NCBI RefSeq assembly: GCF_001999965.1
Contig: NZ_CP019646.1
Span: forward strand, 496,001 to 560,000
DNA from: Limihaloglobus sulfuriphilus
Lineage (GTDB): Bacteria > Planctomycetota > Phycisphaerae > Sedimentisphaerales > Sedimentisphaeraceae
Reading direction: 5' to 3'
DNA: 64,000 nucleotides
The notes under the pieces are model-generated. The model was given only the letters and a program-made list of their open reading frames with translations. It did not search any database and was not told the origin of the DNA. Shown here piece by piece: positions 8,968-17,914 of this stretch. The stretch's first letter is position 1; the number at the start of each line of letters is the position of its first letter. Both the position numbers and the translations under genes were made by a program.

Positions 8968-10398
8968 TTATTTGGGCCATGGGTAGTGGTAAGAACCTGC
9001 CGCTTCCGGCATTTGATCCGATAAAGGCACAGTCTTGTGCCAGGCAAGCAGTTTTTTGCTAAGTTTTCTTACCACAGCCGGCTGTTCGCTTGCTTTGTTG
9101 TCTGTTTCGCCGGGATTTTCTTTGAGGTCATACAGTTCTACGCGGCTGCCGTCTGGATTCATCAGGAGTTTCCATTTCCCCTCTCGAATCGCCAGCGATG
9201 GGCTTTTTTGTATGTGCCTGCCCCATGATGAGTAACGGTATTCCCACATTATCGGCTTTGATCTTTTCCGCCGCGAACCTGCCAGCGAATCTAACATATT
9301 TTCGCCTGAGATTTTCATTTCTGTTGGCAGTTTTGCACCCGCCGCGGCGCAGAATGTCGGCAAAAGGTCGGCAGTTGACAGCACAAGTTCATTATCAATC
9401 TTGCCGGCGGGTATTTTCCCCGGCCAGCTTGCGACAAAGGGTGTACGGATACCGCCTTCATAGATACTTGCTTTACAGCCTCTAAATGGCCCCGTGCTTC
9501 CGGCTCCGCTGTGGGAAGTGTTGGCTCCCCATATAGGAGAGGGGCCGTTGTCGCTGGAGAATACTACCAATGTGTTGTCACGGATACCGAGTTCATCGAG
9601 TTTGTTCATAAGCCGGCCGAATTCTTTGTCAATGTTTGATATAACGGCATAGTACACCTGCATTGTGCCCTTATAGCCGCCTTTTGCCGGGCCCCATTTT
9701 TTGTAAGGTTCCATCTGTTCTTCACTTGGCAGCAGGATAGCATGGGGCTCACTCAACCAGACATTTGCATAAAAAGGCCCGTTTTTGTTTTCTTCGATAA
9801 ACTTGATCGAATGGTTCACGATATGCATGCTCGATTCGTGCTCCGGGCTTTTGGGAGGGTAGCAGAAAGGGCCGTTGCTCAGGAATGTTGCACTTTTGTC
9901 AATTCCGTACTCCTCTGGCGGCGGGGCGGTTTTGTCCTGCGGCCCGCCCATGTGCCATTTGCCGAAGTGCCCTGTTGCATAACCGGCTTGCTTAAGAAGC
10001 CGCGGCAGTGCAGGGAGTTCTGGATTCAGATAATTGGGCATTCCCCGTTCTTTGTTAAGTTCCACCGCCGCAAGAGCATAGAAAAACCGAAGCTCTGCCG
10101 GAAAACGGCCTGTCATTACTGATGCCCTGGTTGGTGAGCATACCGGAGAATTGACATAAAAATTTGTGAGGAGTGTGCCTTCTTTGGCGAATTTATCAAT
10201 GTTTGGTGTTTTAATACGGTCGTTGCCGTAACAGCCTAAATCTCCCCAGCCCATATCATCGCAGAAGAAAAACACGATATTTGGTTGTTTAGCGTCTGTT
10301 TCAGGTACGGATTTGACAGATGTCTCGGCATTTAACGCGCCGGCGAAGGCCGACAGCAAAGAGGCACCGGACAGCTTTAAAAAATCTCTTCTTTTCAT
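8968..10398 (-). CDS. Sulfatase with Tat-like signal (copy 1 of a tandem pair)
   Basis: A 476-residue arylsulfatase-A-type enzyme. The N-terminus MKRRDFLKLSGASLLSAFAGALNAE has a twin-arginine-like motif and a peptidase I type cleavage region. FFFCDDMGWGD (46-52) gives the metal-binding Asp pair. CSPTR at 87-91 has the Cys that is converted to formylglycine and the flanking Pro and Arg. GHFGKWHMGG and SSDNGPSP supply further active-site residues. It should hydrolyse sulfate esters of a polysaccharide in the periplasm. It lies downstream of a paralogue of identical length and near-identical sequence on the same strand with a 54-base gap, a recent tandem duplication. Sulfatase subfamily and linkage cannot be assigned here. 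Confidence 0.95.
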   Translation of the reverse strand: MKRRDFLKLSGASLLSAFAGALNAETSVKSVPETDAKQPNIVFFFCDDMGWGDLGCYGNDRIKTPNIDKFAKEGTLLTNFYVNSPVCSPTRASVMTGRFPAELRFFYALAAVELNKERGMPNYLNPELPALPRLLKQAGYATGHFGKWHMGGPQDKTAPPPEEYGIDKSATFLSNGPFCYPPKSPEHESSMHIVNHSIKFIEENKNGPFYANVWLSEPHAILLPSEEQMEPYKKWGPAKGGYKGTMQVYYAVISNIDKEFGRLMNKLDELGIRDNTLVVFSSDNGPSPIWGANTSHSGAGSTGPFRGCKASIYEGGIRTPFVASWPGKIPAGKIDNELVLSTADLLPTFCAAAGAKLPTEMKISGENMLDSLAGSRRKRSKPIMWEYRYSSWGRHIQKSPSLAIREGKWKLLMNPDGSRVELYDLKENPGETDNKASEQPAVVRKLSKKLLAWHKTVPLSDQMPEAAGSYHYPWPK

Positions 10399-10452
10399 TT
10401 TGCAAATCCTTTTAAAAAGGCTTCGAGTTGTAAGTCCTATGACAACAATAAT

Positions 10453-11883
10453 TTACTTGGGCCAGGGATAGTGAAACGAACCTGCCGCATCAGGAAGCTC
10501 ATCAGATAAAGGTATAGTTTTGTGCCAGGCGAGCAATTTTTTTCTAAGTTTTTTTACCACAATCGGCTGCTCGCTTGCTTTGTTATCTGTTTCGCTGGGA
10601 TTTTCTTTGAGGTCATACAGTTCTACGCGGCTGCCGTCAGGATTCATCAAAAGTTTCCATTTGCCTTCTCTGATCGCCAGCGCCGGACTTTTTTGTATAT
10701 GCCTGCCCCATGCCAGGTAGCGGTATTCCCACAAGATTGGTTTTGACCTTTGCCGCCGCGAACCTGCCAGCGAATCTAACATATTTTCGCCGGAGATTTT
10801 CATCTCCGCCGGCAGCTTTGCGTCTGCCGCGGCGCAGAATGTCGGCAAAAGGTCAGCGGTTGAGAGTACAAGCTCGTTATCAACCTTGTTTTCGGGTATC
10901 ACTTTTGGCCATCTCGTTATAAAGGGTGCGCGGATGCCGCCTTCGTAAAGGCTTGCTTTGCAGCCCCTGAATGGGCCGGTACTCCCGGCGCCGCTGTGGG
11001 ATGTATCCCAGCCCCAGATAGGTGATGGGCCGTTATCGCTTGAGAAGACAACAAGCGTGTTGTCACGGATAGCGAGTTCATCAAGTTTGTCCATCAGGCG
11101 GCCGAATTCCCTGTCAATGTTCGATATGACTGCGTAGTAAACCTGCATTGCGCCGCGGTATCCGCCTTTGGTTGGTCCCCATTTCTTATAAGGTTCCATC
11201 TGCTCATCACTTGGAACGAGAATAGAATGCGGCTCGCTGAGCGATACATTGGCAAAGAACGGCTTGTTCCCGTTCTGCTCAATAAATTTTATTGCATGAT
11301 TTACTATGTGTTTGCTTGATTCATGTTGGGGGCTGTTGGGCGGATAACAGCCGGGACCGTTGCTCAGGAACGTGGCACTTTGGTCGATGCCGTATTCTGC
11401 CGGCGGCGGGGCGGTTTTGTCCTGCGGGCCTCCCATATGCCATTTGCCGAAATGACCGGTAGTGTAGCCGGCAGTTTTCAGCAGCCGAGGCAGCATCGGA
11501 AGCTCTGGATCCAGGTAATTGGGCATTCCACGTTCTTTGTTCTGTTCTACCGCCGCAAGTGCGTAGAAAAACCTGAGCTCCGCCGGAAAACGGCCGGTCA
11601 TCACGGATGCCCTGGTTGGTGAGCATACCGGAGAATTGACATAAAAATTGGTGAGCAGTGTGCCTTCTTTGGCGAATTTATCAATGTTTGGTGTTTTGAT
11701 ACGGTCGTTGCCGTAACAGCCTAAATCGCCCCAGCCCATGTCATCACAGAAGAAAAAAACGATATTAGGTCTTTTCGCGGCTGGAGAGGATGCCGCATGA
11801 AACATGTTATTGTTTTTTAGACATCCCGCAAAGGAGCTGAATACCGAGACTGCCGAAAGTTTGAGAAAATCTCTTCTTTTCAT
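10453..11883 (-). CDS. Sulfatase, possible lipoprotein (copy 2 of a tandem pair)
   Basis: A 476-residue sulfatase colinear with the neighbouring copy and nearly the same through the catalytic core: FFFCDDMGWGD, CSPTR with Cys87 as formylglycine precursor, HFGKWHMGG and SSDNGPSP. The signal region differs: this copy reads SSFAGCLKNNN where the neighbour has SAFAGALNAE, so Cys21 sits in a lipobox-like context and the enzyme may be lipid-anchored instead of released. It starts with the same MKRRDFLKLS twin-arginine-like motif. It is the first gene of the pair on the minus strand and the two are likely cotranscribed. Role as for its partner: desulfation of a glycan. Confidence 0.95.
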   Translation of the reverse strand: MKRRDFLKLSAVSVFSSFAGCLKNNNMFHAASSPAAKRPNIVFFFCDDMGWGDLGCYGNDRIKTPNIDKFAKEGTLLTNFYVNSPVCSPTRASVMTGRFPAELRFFYALAAVEQNKERGMPNYLDPELPMLPRLLKTAGYTTGHFGKWHMGGPQDKTAPPPAEYGIDQSATFLSNGPGCYPPNSPQHESSKHIVNHAIKFIEQNGNKPFFANVSLSEPHSILVPSDEQMEPYKKWGPTKGGYRGAMQVYYAVISNIDREFGRLMDKLDELAIRDNTLVVFSSDNGPSPIWGWDTSHSGAGSTGPFRGCKASLYEGGIRAPFITRWPKVIPENKVDNELVLSTADLLPTFCAAADAKLPAEMKISGENMLDSLAGSRRQRSKPILWEYRYLAWGRHIQKSPALAIREGKWKLLMNPDGSRVELYDLKENPSETDNKASEQPIVVKKLRKKLLAWHKTIPLSDELPDAAGSFHYPWPK

Positions 11884-12221
11884 GTCGTAATTCCTTTTTA
11901 AATGGCACTTTGCAGTTTAAAGCAGTTTTATTCTGCATTAGATTCACTTAAATACTACATATTCGCCAGTCAAATTAAATGCCTTATTGCGTTCTTGTTT
12001 TATCGTTTTGCGACGTTTTTGTGATAGGTACGCAAGTGTTTTGTTTGCATTACGCATAAGAATCAAATTCGGCTTCAGTCGCGATTTAAAAACCACCTCT
12101 TGAGACTGAAGCATTATAACAGCTTAGTTACTAAACCGAAACATCTATATATTAAAAAAGGGCGGCAAAAAATGCCGCCCTTTGGTATAAATCTTTGTCA
12201 GTAGTCTATCAAAGTGTCAAT
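11884..12221. other. 338-bp intergenic region upstream of the sulfatase pair
   Basis: No open frame of note. It should hold the promoter for the leftward sulfatase pair (AT-rich stretch near 11,900-12,000) and, at its right end, the terminator of the corrinoid protein gene. No riboswitch fold was recognised. Confidence 0.6.
12157..12183 (-). terminator. Rho-independent terminator of the corrinoid protein gene
   Basis: A perfect 11-bp inverted repeat (AAAGGGCGGCA / TGCCGCCCTTT) with a 5-base loop, followed on the minus strand by further T, 39 bases past the stop codon. Confidence 0.88.
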
Positions 12222-12845
12222 CTATATAAGGCTGTTTGCAAGGTCAACCGCTGATGCAGCATCGCTTGAATAGCCGTCTGCGCCAATCTTGTCTGCATAA
12301 CCCTGTGTTACAGGTGCTCCGCCGATCATTGTTTTTACTGCCAGACCGGCCTCTTTGATGGCCTGGATGACTTTTTCCATGGCCGGCATCGTCGTGGTCA
12401 GAAGGGCGCTCATGCAAACGATCTTGGCGTTCTTCTCCTGTGCGGCCTGGATAAATTTCTCGGCTGTGCAGTCAACGCCGATATCTATCACATTATAGCC
12501 GGAACCTTTGAGCATCATTGCTACAAGGTTCTTGCCGATATCATGGAGGTCGCCCTGGACTGTTCCGATGACCACGTTTGCCTTGGGCTCAATTCCTGCT
12601 TCAGCGAGTTTCGGCTCGAGAATTTCCATAGATGATTTCATCGCACGTGCGGCAATGAGTACCTCAGGAATGTAGATTTCGTTCTTTTTGAAACGGGCGC
12701 CGACAACGTCCATACCGGCTACAAGGCCGTTATTGAGAACGTCTTCCGGAGCGGTACCTTCATCGAGTGCCTGTGTGGTTATACTTACCGCTGTGTTCTG
12801 ATCACCTTTGATGATAGCTTCTGCAAGCGCATTAAGATCTGCCAT
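12222..12845 (-). CDS. Corrinoid protein of a methyltransferase system (MtaC/MtbC-like)
   Basis: A 207-residue two-domain protein of standard length: an N-terminal helical cap (residues 1-85) and a C-terminal B12-binding Rossmann domain. The base-off/His-on signature D-x-H-x-x-G is present as Asp99-Leu-His101-Asp-Ile-Gly104, where His is the lower axial cobalt ligand; further B12-binding segments are MSALLTTTM and GGAPVT. Proteins like this carry a methyl group between a substrate-specific methyltransferase and an acceptor methyltransferase. No methyltransferase gene is adjacent. A URO-D-family protein, the fold used by MtaA-type partners, is encoded far away near 53.3-54.4 kb. A hydantoinase-like ASKHA protein is encoded divergently. 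Confidence 0.93.
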   Translation of the reverse strand: MADLNALAEAIIKGDQNTAVSITTQALDEGTAPEDVLNNGLVAGMDVVGARFKKNEIYIPEVLIAARAMKSSMEILEPKLAEAGIEPKANVVIGTVQGDLHDIGKNLVAMMLKGSGYNVIDIGVDCTAEKFIQAAQEKNAKIVCMSALLTTTMPAMEKVIQAIKEAGLAVKTMIGGAPVTQGYADKIGADGYSSDAASAVDLANSLI

Positions 12846-13173
12846 AATTACTTATCCTTATTACTCTACCATATTTTTACTTTACTCTGCCTTCAAAAAC
12901 ACTTGAAAGCACTTTACCTACGTTATAGTTTATAAATTATGTTGGTCATGATAAGTTTTTTTTTTGAAAACTGATAAATAAGGAAAATTGTGACAATAAT
13001 TAAGGCAAAATGTAATTATTGTGCTGAATTTTTTCAAAAACTATTGTCTGATAGGTCTTTATATCGCGTTTAAATTTGAGATAACACAAAATTTTACTAT
13101 CGTATAATGACTAAGATTGATAAGATTCCCATCTGAGGTCAGTTTACAGAAAGAAACTTTACGGGCAGATTAT
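12846..13173. other. Divergent intergenic region, AT-rich, with palindrome
   Basis: A 328-bp AT-rich region between the corrinoid gene and the rightward hydantoinase-family gene. The one conspicuous element is a 10-bp inverted repeat at 12993-13022. No cobalamin riboswitch (no recognisable B12-box) was seen. Confidence 0.6.
12993..13022. promoter_or_regulatory. Candidate operator: 10-bp inverted repeat in divergent promoter region
   Basis: ACAATAATTA and TAATTATTGT are exact reverse complements separated by 10 bases (half-site centres 20 bp apart, about two helical turns). It is AT-only apart from the outer C/G and lies between two divergently transcribed genes, which fits a dimeric regulator site; no T-tract makes it a terminator. 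The regulator is unknown. Confidence 0.4.
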
Positions 13174-15180
13174 ATGAATAAAACAATTCAAAGCTATGAA
13201 AGTCAAACCGCTGCGGGTCTCGGCATCGATGCGGGGGGAACCTACACCGATATAGTCGTTTTCAGTTTCAGAGAAAATCGAATCCTTGCCAAATCCAAAG
13301 CCTTAACTACCAAATGGGACTTTACAGAGGGTATCGAGGCGGCTTTGGACAAGATAGATTCCGGGCTTCTCTGCGATGTGGGGCTTGTAAGCGTATCAAC
13401 CACACTGGCAACAAACGCTATTGTCGAAGGGCACGGGCAGAAGGTCGGTCTTCTGCTGATGCCGGCATACAGCAGGTTTGATGATTTAGAGCTGTTCAAC
13501 AGGCCCGCTGCAGTTGTTAAAGGCCAGATGGAGATTGACGGCAGTGTTGTCGAGCCTGTGGATCCCGACGAGATAGCCAGGACGGCGGAAGATATGATAA
13601 AGACTCACGATGTTAAGGCCTTTGCCGTTTCAGGCTTTGGCGCAACGATAAATCCTTCTCACGAAATAGAGGTTATGAAAATCCTCCGCAGCCGCACAGG
13701 CCTTGGCGTAACCTGCGGGCATGAGCTCTCACAGATGCTGAACTTTAAGACACGTGCGGCGACAGCGGTTCTCAACGCCAGGATAATACCCTATGTCGAG
13801 AATCTCTTCGCTAATCTGGAGTCGGCACTCGCCGGCAGAAACATAAATGCGCCGATAATGGTTGTCAAGGGTGACGGCAGCCTGATGAGCGTAGAAATGG
13901 CCAAAGAGAGGTCGGTTGAGACGGTTTTCTCCGGCCCGGCGGCCAGTGTTGCCGGCGCTAAAAAGCTCACAGGCCTGAAAGATGCCCTTGTCGTAGATAT
14001 CGGCGGAACTACAACCGATACCGCCGCGATAAAAGACGGCAAGATCGAAGTCTGTGATGAGGGAAACATAGTAGCCAATGTCCACACGCACGTAAAGGCT
14101 CTTAATATGCGGACAAAGGGGCTTGGCGGCGACAGCGCGATTAACATATTGGAGCGTAAGATAGCAATAGGACCGATGCGGGCAACACCTGTATCATTTC
14201 TCGCGGCAAGAACCCCGGAAGTCTCCCGGGCTTTGGATTATATTTTCAGACAGAAAGAGCTCTATTCAAATGACACAAGAGCAATGCAGATTCTGTTCCT
14301 GACAAGTCACCGAGAAGATATCGCACTGAGCGATCTTGAAAAGAATATCATTGAGCTGCTCAAAAACAGGCCCCATTGCCTGGATGAATTAGCGGCTAAA
14401 CTTGACCGGAAGCACTGGAGCTTTATCCCTTACAGAAACCTCTTCATGCACAATATTGTCAGTGTTGCCGCGCTTACCCCTACGGATATTCTCCACGTTC
14501 AGGGCAAAATCAGGTTATGGGATTCTCATACAGCAGATATCCTGTGCCGGTTTTATGCGGATATGATGAACCTTACATGCAGTGAATTTTGTGATTCAGT
14601 TCTGGGGTCCTTCACCAGCAGCATTGCCGTCGAGCTGTTGAAAAAGCTGATGGATAACACTCTTGAGCCGGATTCGATTGATACATCCGGAGCGGCGCAG
14701 GCTATTATTGGCAAATGGCTCGCAGGGGCTGAATCAGAACTCTCGATTAACATGAACCTCTCATCTCCGATAGTTGGCATTGGAGCTCCGACGGGCCGGC
14801 TTTTGCCTGATGCGGCAAAGTTGTTCAACACAGACTGCATAATACCGCCAGATGCTGATGTTGCAAATGCTCTCGGAGCGATTACGAGCTCCGTTTCAGT
14901 TTCAAAGACGGTAAAGATAACCGCCAGGGAAGATGTTTTTTATATTGAGGGTATTCCCGATTGTCCGGGCTTTGAAGACTACGCCGAGGCCAGAAAACAC
15001 GCATTAGAGAAGCTGGTTGAGATAGTTAACGAGCTTGCACATAAGTCTGGTACGCTCAATCCGGAAGTTGAAACCAGCGAGATTGAGAAAACGGCCAAAA
15101 ATAAATACGGCACGGATGTGTATCTCGGCACACTGATAACCGCAACTGTCACAGGCCGGCCGGCGGTTATGCAGGCTTAG
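13174..15180 (+). CDS. Hydantoinase/oxoprolinase-family protein (ASKHA fold)
   Basis: A 668-residue protein from ATG 13174; an in-frame TTG at 13117 would add 19 residues but has no ribosome-binding site. GLGIDAGGTYTDIVVF near the N-terminus is the phosphate-1 loop of the HyuA N-terminal domain. Later blocks VSTTLATNAIVEG, FSGPAASVAGA and VVDIGGTTTDTA are the hallmark HyuA/oxoprolinase motifs of the actin-like ATPase fold. Family members couple ATP hydrolysis to amide-ring opening, but the usual partner subunit (HyuB-like) is absent. The divergent neighbour is a corrinoid protein, and ASKHA proteins are also used to reactivate corrinoid proteins, so such a role is possible though unproven. 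Confidence 0.88.
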   Translation: MNKTIQSYESQTAAGLGIDAGGTYTDIVVFSFRENRILAKSKALTTKWDFTEGIEAALDKIDSGLLCDVGLVSVSTTLATNAIVEGHGQKVGLLLMPAYSRFDDLELFNRPAAVVKGQMEIDGSVVEPVDPDEIARTAEDMIKTHDVKAFAVSGFGATINPSHEIEVMKILRSRTGLGVTCGHELSQMLNFKTRAATAVLNARIIPYVENLFANLESALAGRNINAPIMVVKGDGSLMSVEMAKERSVETVFSGPAASVAGAKKLTGLKDALVVDIGGTTTDTAAIKDGKIEVCDEGNIVANVHTHVKALNMRTKGLGGDSAINILERKIAIGPMRATPVSFLAARTPEVSRALDYIFRQKELYSNDTRAMQILFLTSHREDIALSDLEKNIIELLKNRPHCLDELAAKLDRKHWSFIPYRNLFMHNIVSVAALTPTDILHVQGKIRLWDSHTADILCRFYADMMNLTCSEFCDSVLGSFTSSIAVELLKKLMDNTLEPDSIDTSGAAQAIIGKWLAGAESELSINMNLSSPIVGIGAPTGRLLPDAAKLFNTDCIIPPDADVANALGAITSSVSVSKTVKITAREDVFYIEGIPDCPGFEDYAEARKHALEKLVEIVNELAHKSGTLNPEVETSEIEKTAKNKYGTDVYLGTLITATVTGRPAVMQA

Positions 15181-15228
15181 AATTGTATTTTTATAATATT
15201 TGAACTTTTTAAATCGCGGCGCATAGTG

Positions 15229-15234
15229 TATAAT
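15229..15234 (+). promoter_or_regulatory. -10 box for tmRNA gene
   Basis: A perfect TATAAT 38 bases before the mature tmRNA 5' end. A good -35 box is not visible at 17 bp, so only the -10 element is called. Transcription from it would give a short leader removed by RNase P. Confidence 0.55.
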
Positions 15235-15271
15235 AACATTTATTAAGATTTAACTGCTCTTTAACAAAAGA

Positions 15272-15628
15272 GGGGGCGACTGGTATCGACCGGATAGGTA
15301 GATAGTCAGGCGGCATGCCCAGGATGACAGTAGGCCTGGATAATCATCTGTCAACTAAACTTTTAATTGGCGCAAATAACTACGCCATGGCTGCCTAATA
15401 AATTGCAGCCCGTCTTATTACCGTCTCTTCCCGCGGATGGTTTTAAGACGTCGATTAGCGGGATAAGCGCTTTTCCTGCCTTGTGTTAAGCGACGAAAAC
15501 TTAAAGGCTGGTTCTCAAAGCAGTCTGTCTCTGGACGGTTTTGAGGATGAGATCAAATCATGAGACTAAGCATGTAGAAACCTGTCTTGAAATATCACGG
15601 GACGGGGGTTCGAATCCCCCCGCCTCCA
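15272..15628 (+). ncRNA. ssrA: Transfer-messenger RNA (tmRNA)
   Basis: The 5' end GGGGGCGA pairs with the 3' end CGCCTCC A as a tRNA-like acceptor stem (seven pairs, one G-U). The T arm GGGGGTTCGAATCCCCC precedes it at the 3' end; CCA is not encoded. The tag reading frame starts at the resume codon GGC (15369) and reads G-A-N-N-Y-A-M-A-A before two TAA stops at 15396 and 15399, giving a tag AGANNYAMAA with the charged Ala. It rescues stalled ribosomes and marks the product for proteolysis. The penultimate residues are M-A-A instead of the common L-A-A. A one-piece tmRNA; no circular permutation. Confidence 0.96.
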
Positions 15629-15955
15629 GTAGGGAAAGCCTGTTTTGTTGAAATGTCAAAGATTTTAAACTGCTGTGGGTTTATTGGTATATAACAGTTT
15701 TCCGGTTGTATTTCCGGGTAACTGTCGGTTAGTGGTGTCAAGGAGGTTGAAAGTCTTTTTTTCTGCTGAATTTTCGTTGTAACTTTATCCTGTATTTGTG
15801 ATAATATATTTATCGGGCGTTGCTGCGCGGATTGGAATCCTCGCTGCCGGGTGAGTTATTTGTTGTATTGGAATGAGTTTACAATCAATAAATGACAGAA
15901 TTAAACGTCTGTTTGATACCTTTAAATATGAGTTTTCCTATTTAAGGAACCTGAA
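15629..15955. other. 327-bp gene-free region downstream of tmRNA
   Basis: No credible gene. It carries a candidate promoter at 15777-15805 for the downstream GNAT/ATP-grasp gene. No strong terminator hairpin for tmRNA was recognised. Confidence 0.6.
15777..15805 (+). promoter_or_regulatory. Candidate sigma-70 type promoter for the GNAT/ATP-grasp gene
   Basis: TTGTAA at 15777-15782 and GATAAT at 15800-15805 with a 17-base spacer, each five of six matches to the sigma-70 consensus hexamers. This would give a ~145-base leader to the TTG start at 15956. Confidence 0.45.
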
Positions 15956-17914
15956 TTGAATAAATATTTTATCAGGGAAGCCATACAGGACGACCTTGAA
16001 TTTATTGAGGAACTTGAAAACAGCTGTTTTCCCGCAAGCCGACGCAGCACCAGGCGGTCTCTAAAGCAGAGCATAGAAAGCGAGAGTCAGGTAGTCTGGA
16101 TTATACAGGATTCCTCACTGCGGTTCTGTCCTGTGGGCAGCGCTTCAGTTATATGCTACAAGCATTCGCTGCGGATATATTCCATCGCCGTAGCCGCACA
16201 GCACAGGGGCAGAGGCATCGGGGAGTTTCTTTTAAATTACATTGTCGATTTTGCCGCATCTATGGGCTTTGAGAAGATAACTTTAGAGGCGGACAGTGCC
16301 TCGCAGAATCTCGTTGACTGGTACCGGAAATTTTCATTTGAAATCAAGGCTCTGCTAAACGATTATTACGGTCCGGGCGAGCACGCATACCGCATGGAAA
16401 AACCGCTTGAGTACCCCAGCGGGAGTTTTTGTGATTCGGGTAATGTTATTGTTGTGGACGATTCCGCTCTTAAATCCTTTTGTATAGAGGGTATAGAAAC
16501 AGTTCCGGCAAGCGAGTACCTCTCTAAGGATCGGTTCAAAAACAGTGACAGGTGCAGGGTTCTCAACCTGTGCGGCTCGTATAGAACGCACTCATTGGGG
16601 TACTATGTCTCGCTTCTTGCCGCGGCTAGAAACCATAAGATCGTGCCTTCAGTTATGACTCTCAAAGATATTTCCAGCATCCCCATAGCCCAGAGCGTGC
16701 TTGAGGATGAGCGGGATTTTTTTGCCAGGCAACTGGAAAAGGTCAAATCGAACAGGATCGAAGTTACTGTGATTTTAGGCAAGTCGATTCAGCGTAGAAA
16801 TTCTGAAATAGCAAAAAAACTTTTCTCTCTGTTTGAAATCCCTTTTTTCAGAATAACATTTGCAAAACATAAAGAATGGCGTATTGAGAAGATAAAAATC
16901 CTCAGTTTTGACGATTTGCAGAGGGAGATTCCCGAGTTGCTCGATGCAGCTGTTATAAACTTCTTCCAGAAAAAACGTTACAGCCGCACACGCCTCAAGA
17001 ATTATAAATATGACCTGGCGATTCTGGTCAACCCTGATGAAAAGACACCGCCTTCGTGCCCTCAGGCCCTAAAGAGATTCAAAATGGCCGCGGCAGAAGT
17101 TGGTTTTTATGCAGAGTTTGTAACCAAATCTGATTACCGGCGGATTTGTGAGTTTGATGCTCTTTTTATCAGAGAAACCACATCAATCGAAAACCATACA
17201 TATCAATTTGCCAGAAACGCCTATACAGAAGGGCTGATTGTTATTGACGATCCATGGTCAATCATGAGGTGCGCAAATAAGATATATCTCTACGAAAGGC
17301 TCAACAAGGCAAATATCAGACAGCCGAAATCCTGGCTCATAGCGAAAAATAAACTTAACGGTTCATTTTTCAATCAGCTCAAGTTTCCGCTTGTTCTGAA
17401 GCTGCCGGAGAGTTCTTTCTCACTGGGTGTATATCTGGTAAAAGATGAAAAAGAGCTTGAGTTCAGACTCGAAAAGATGCTGAAGAAAAATGACCTGGTT
17501 ATTGCTCAGGAATTCCTCACGTCTGATTTTGACTGGCGTATCGGCATTCTTGGCAACAGCCCGCTTTTTGCCTGCAAATATTTCATGGCGCACGGCCACT
17601 GGCAGATATACAACTGGCAGAACGACGACAGCTCTGATTTTACGGGGCTCTCTGAATGTGTGCCTTTTGATAATGTGCCGGCCGGCGTTCTCAAGACAGC
17701 CCTGCGGGCGGCGTCTTTGATAGGTGACGGTCTTTACGGCGTTGATGTCAAAGAAATCAAAGGCCTGCCTTATGTGATTGAAATAAACGATAACCCCAAT
17801 ATCGACCATAATATTGAAGACCAGCTGCTCAAGGATGGCCTGTACGTGAAAATCATGAAGTCTTTTTATGACCGTATTGAGAAGGAACGCAATGAAACCC
17901 GCTACCTCATCTAA
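15956..17914 (+). CDS. GNAT acetyltransferase fused to RimK-type ATP-grasp ligase (RLAN domain)
   Basis: A 652-residue fusion. The start is TTG at 15956, supported by AAGGA seven bases upstream. Residues 1-150 are a GNAT N-acetyltransferase: VAAQHRGRGIGEFLL (79-93) is the acetyl-CoA pyrophosphate loop. About 160-320 matches the RimK-like ATP-grasp N-terminal (RLAN) region (LNLCGSYRTHSLGYYVSL at 203-220). About 350-640 is an ATP-grasp domain ending in VIEINDNPNIDHNIED, the metal-binding Glu/Asn block. Such proteins ligate amino acids to carboxylates, here perhaps with N-acetylation of substrate or product. A SET-domain gene follows 36 bases later, so they probably act in one peptide- or protein-modifying pathway. 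Substrate unknown. Confidence 0.88.
   Translation: MNKYFIREAIQDDLEFIEELENSCFPASRRSTRRSLKQSIESESQVVWIIQDSSLRFCPVGSASVICYKHSLRIYSIAVAAQHRGRGIGEFLLNYIVDFAASMGFEKITLEADSASQNLVDWYRKFSFEIKALLNDYYGPGEHAYRMEKPLEYPSGSFCDSGNVIVVDDSALKSFCIEGIETVPASEYLSKDRFKNSDRCRVLNLCGSYRTHSLGYYVSLLAAARNHKIVPSVMTLKDISSIPIAQSVLEDERDFFARQLEKVKSNRIEVTVILGKSIQRRNSEIAKKLFSLFEIPFFRITFAKHKEWRIEKIKILSFDDLQREIPELLDAAVINFFQKKRYSRTRLKNYKYDLAILVNPDEKTPPSCPQALKRFKMAAAEVGFYAEFVTKSDYRRICEFDALFIRETTSIENHTYQFARNAYTEGLIVIDDPWSIMRCANKIYLYERLNKANIRQPKSWLIAKNKLNGSFFNQLKFPLVLKLPESSFSLGVYLVKDEKELEFRLEKMLKKNDLVIAQEFLTSDFDWRIGILGNSPLFACKYFMAHGHWQIYNWQNDDSSDFTGLSECVPFDNVPAGVLKTALRAASLIGDGLYGVDVKEIKGLPYVIEINDNPNIDHNIEDQLLKDGLYVKIMKSFYDRIEKERNETRYLI

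Noticed and set aside
12846-13173. Cobalamin riboswitch upstream of the corrinoid gene
   Set aside because: No B12-box or matching stem pattern could be seen in the AT-rich spacer.
15737-15782. Leader peptide after AAGGAGG near 15741
   Set aside because: The TTG follows the ribosome-binding sequence with no spacer and the 11-codon frame has no features.
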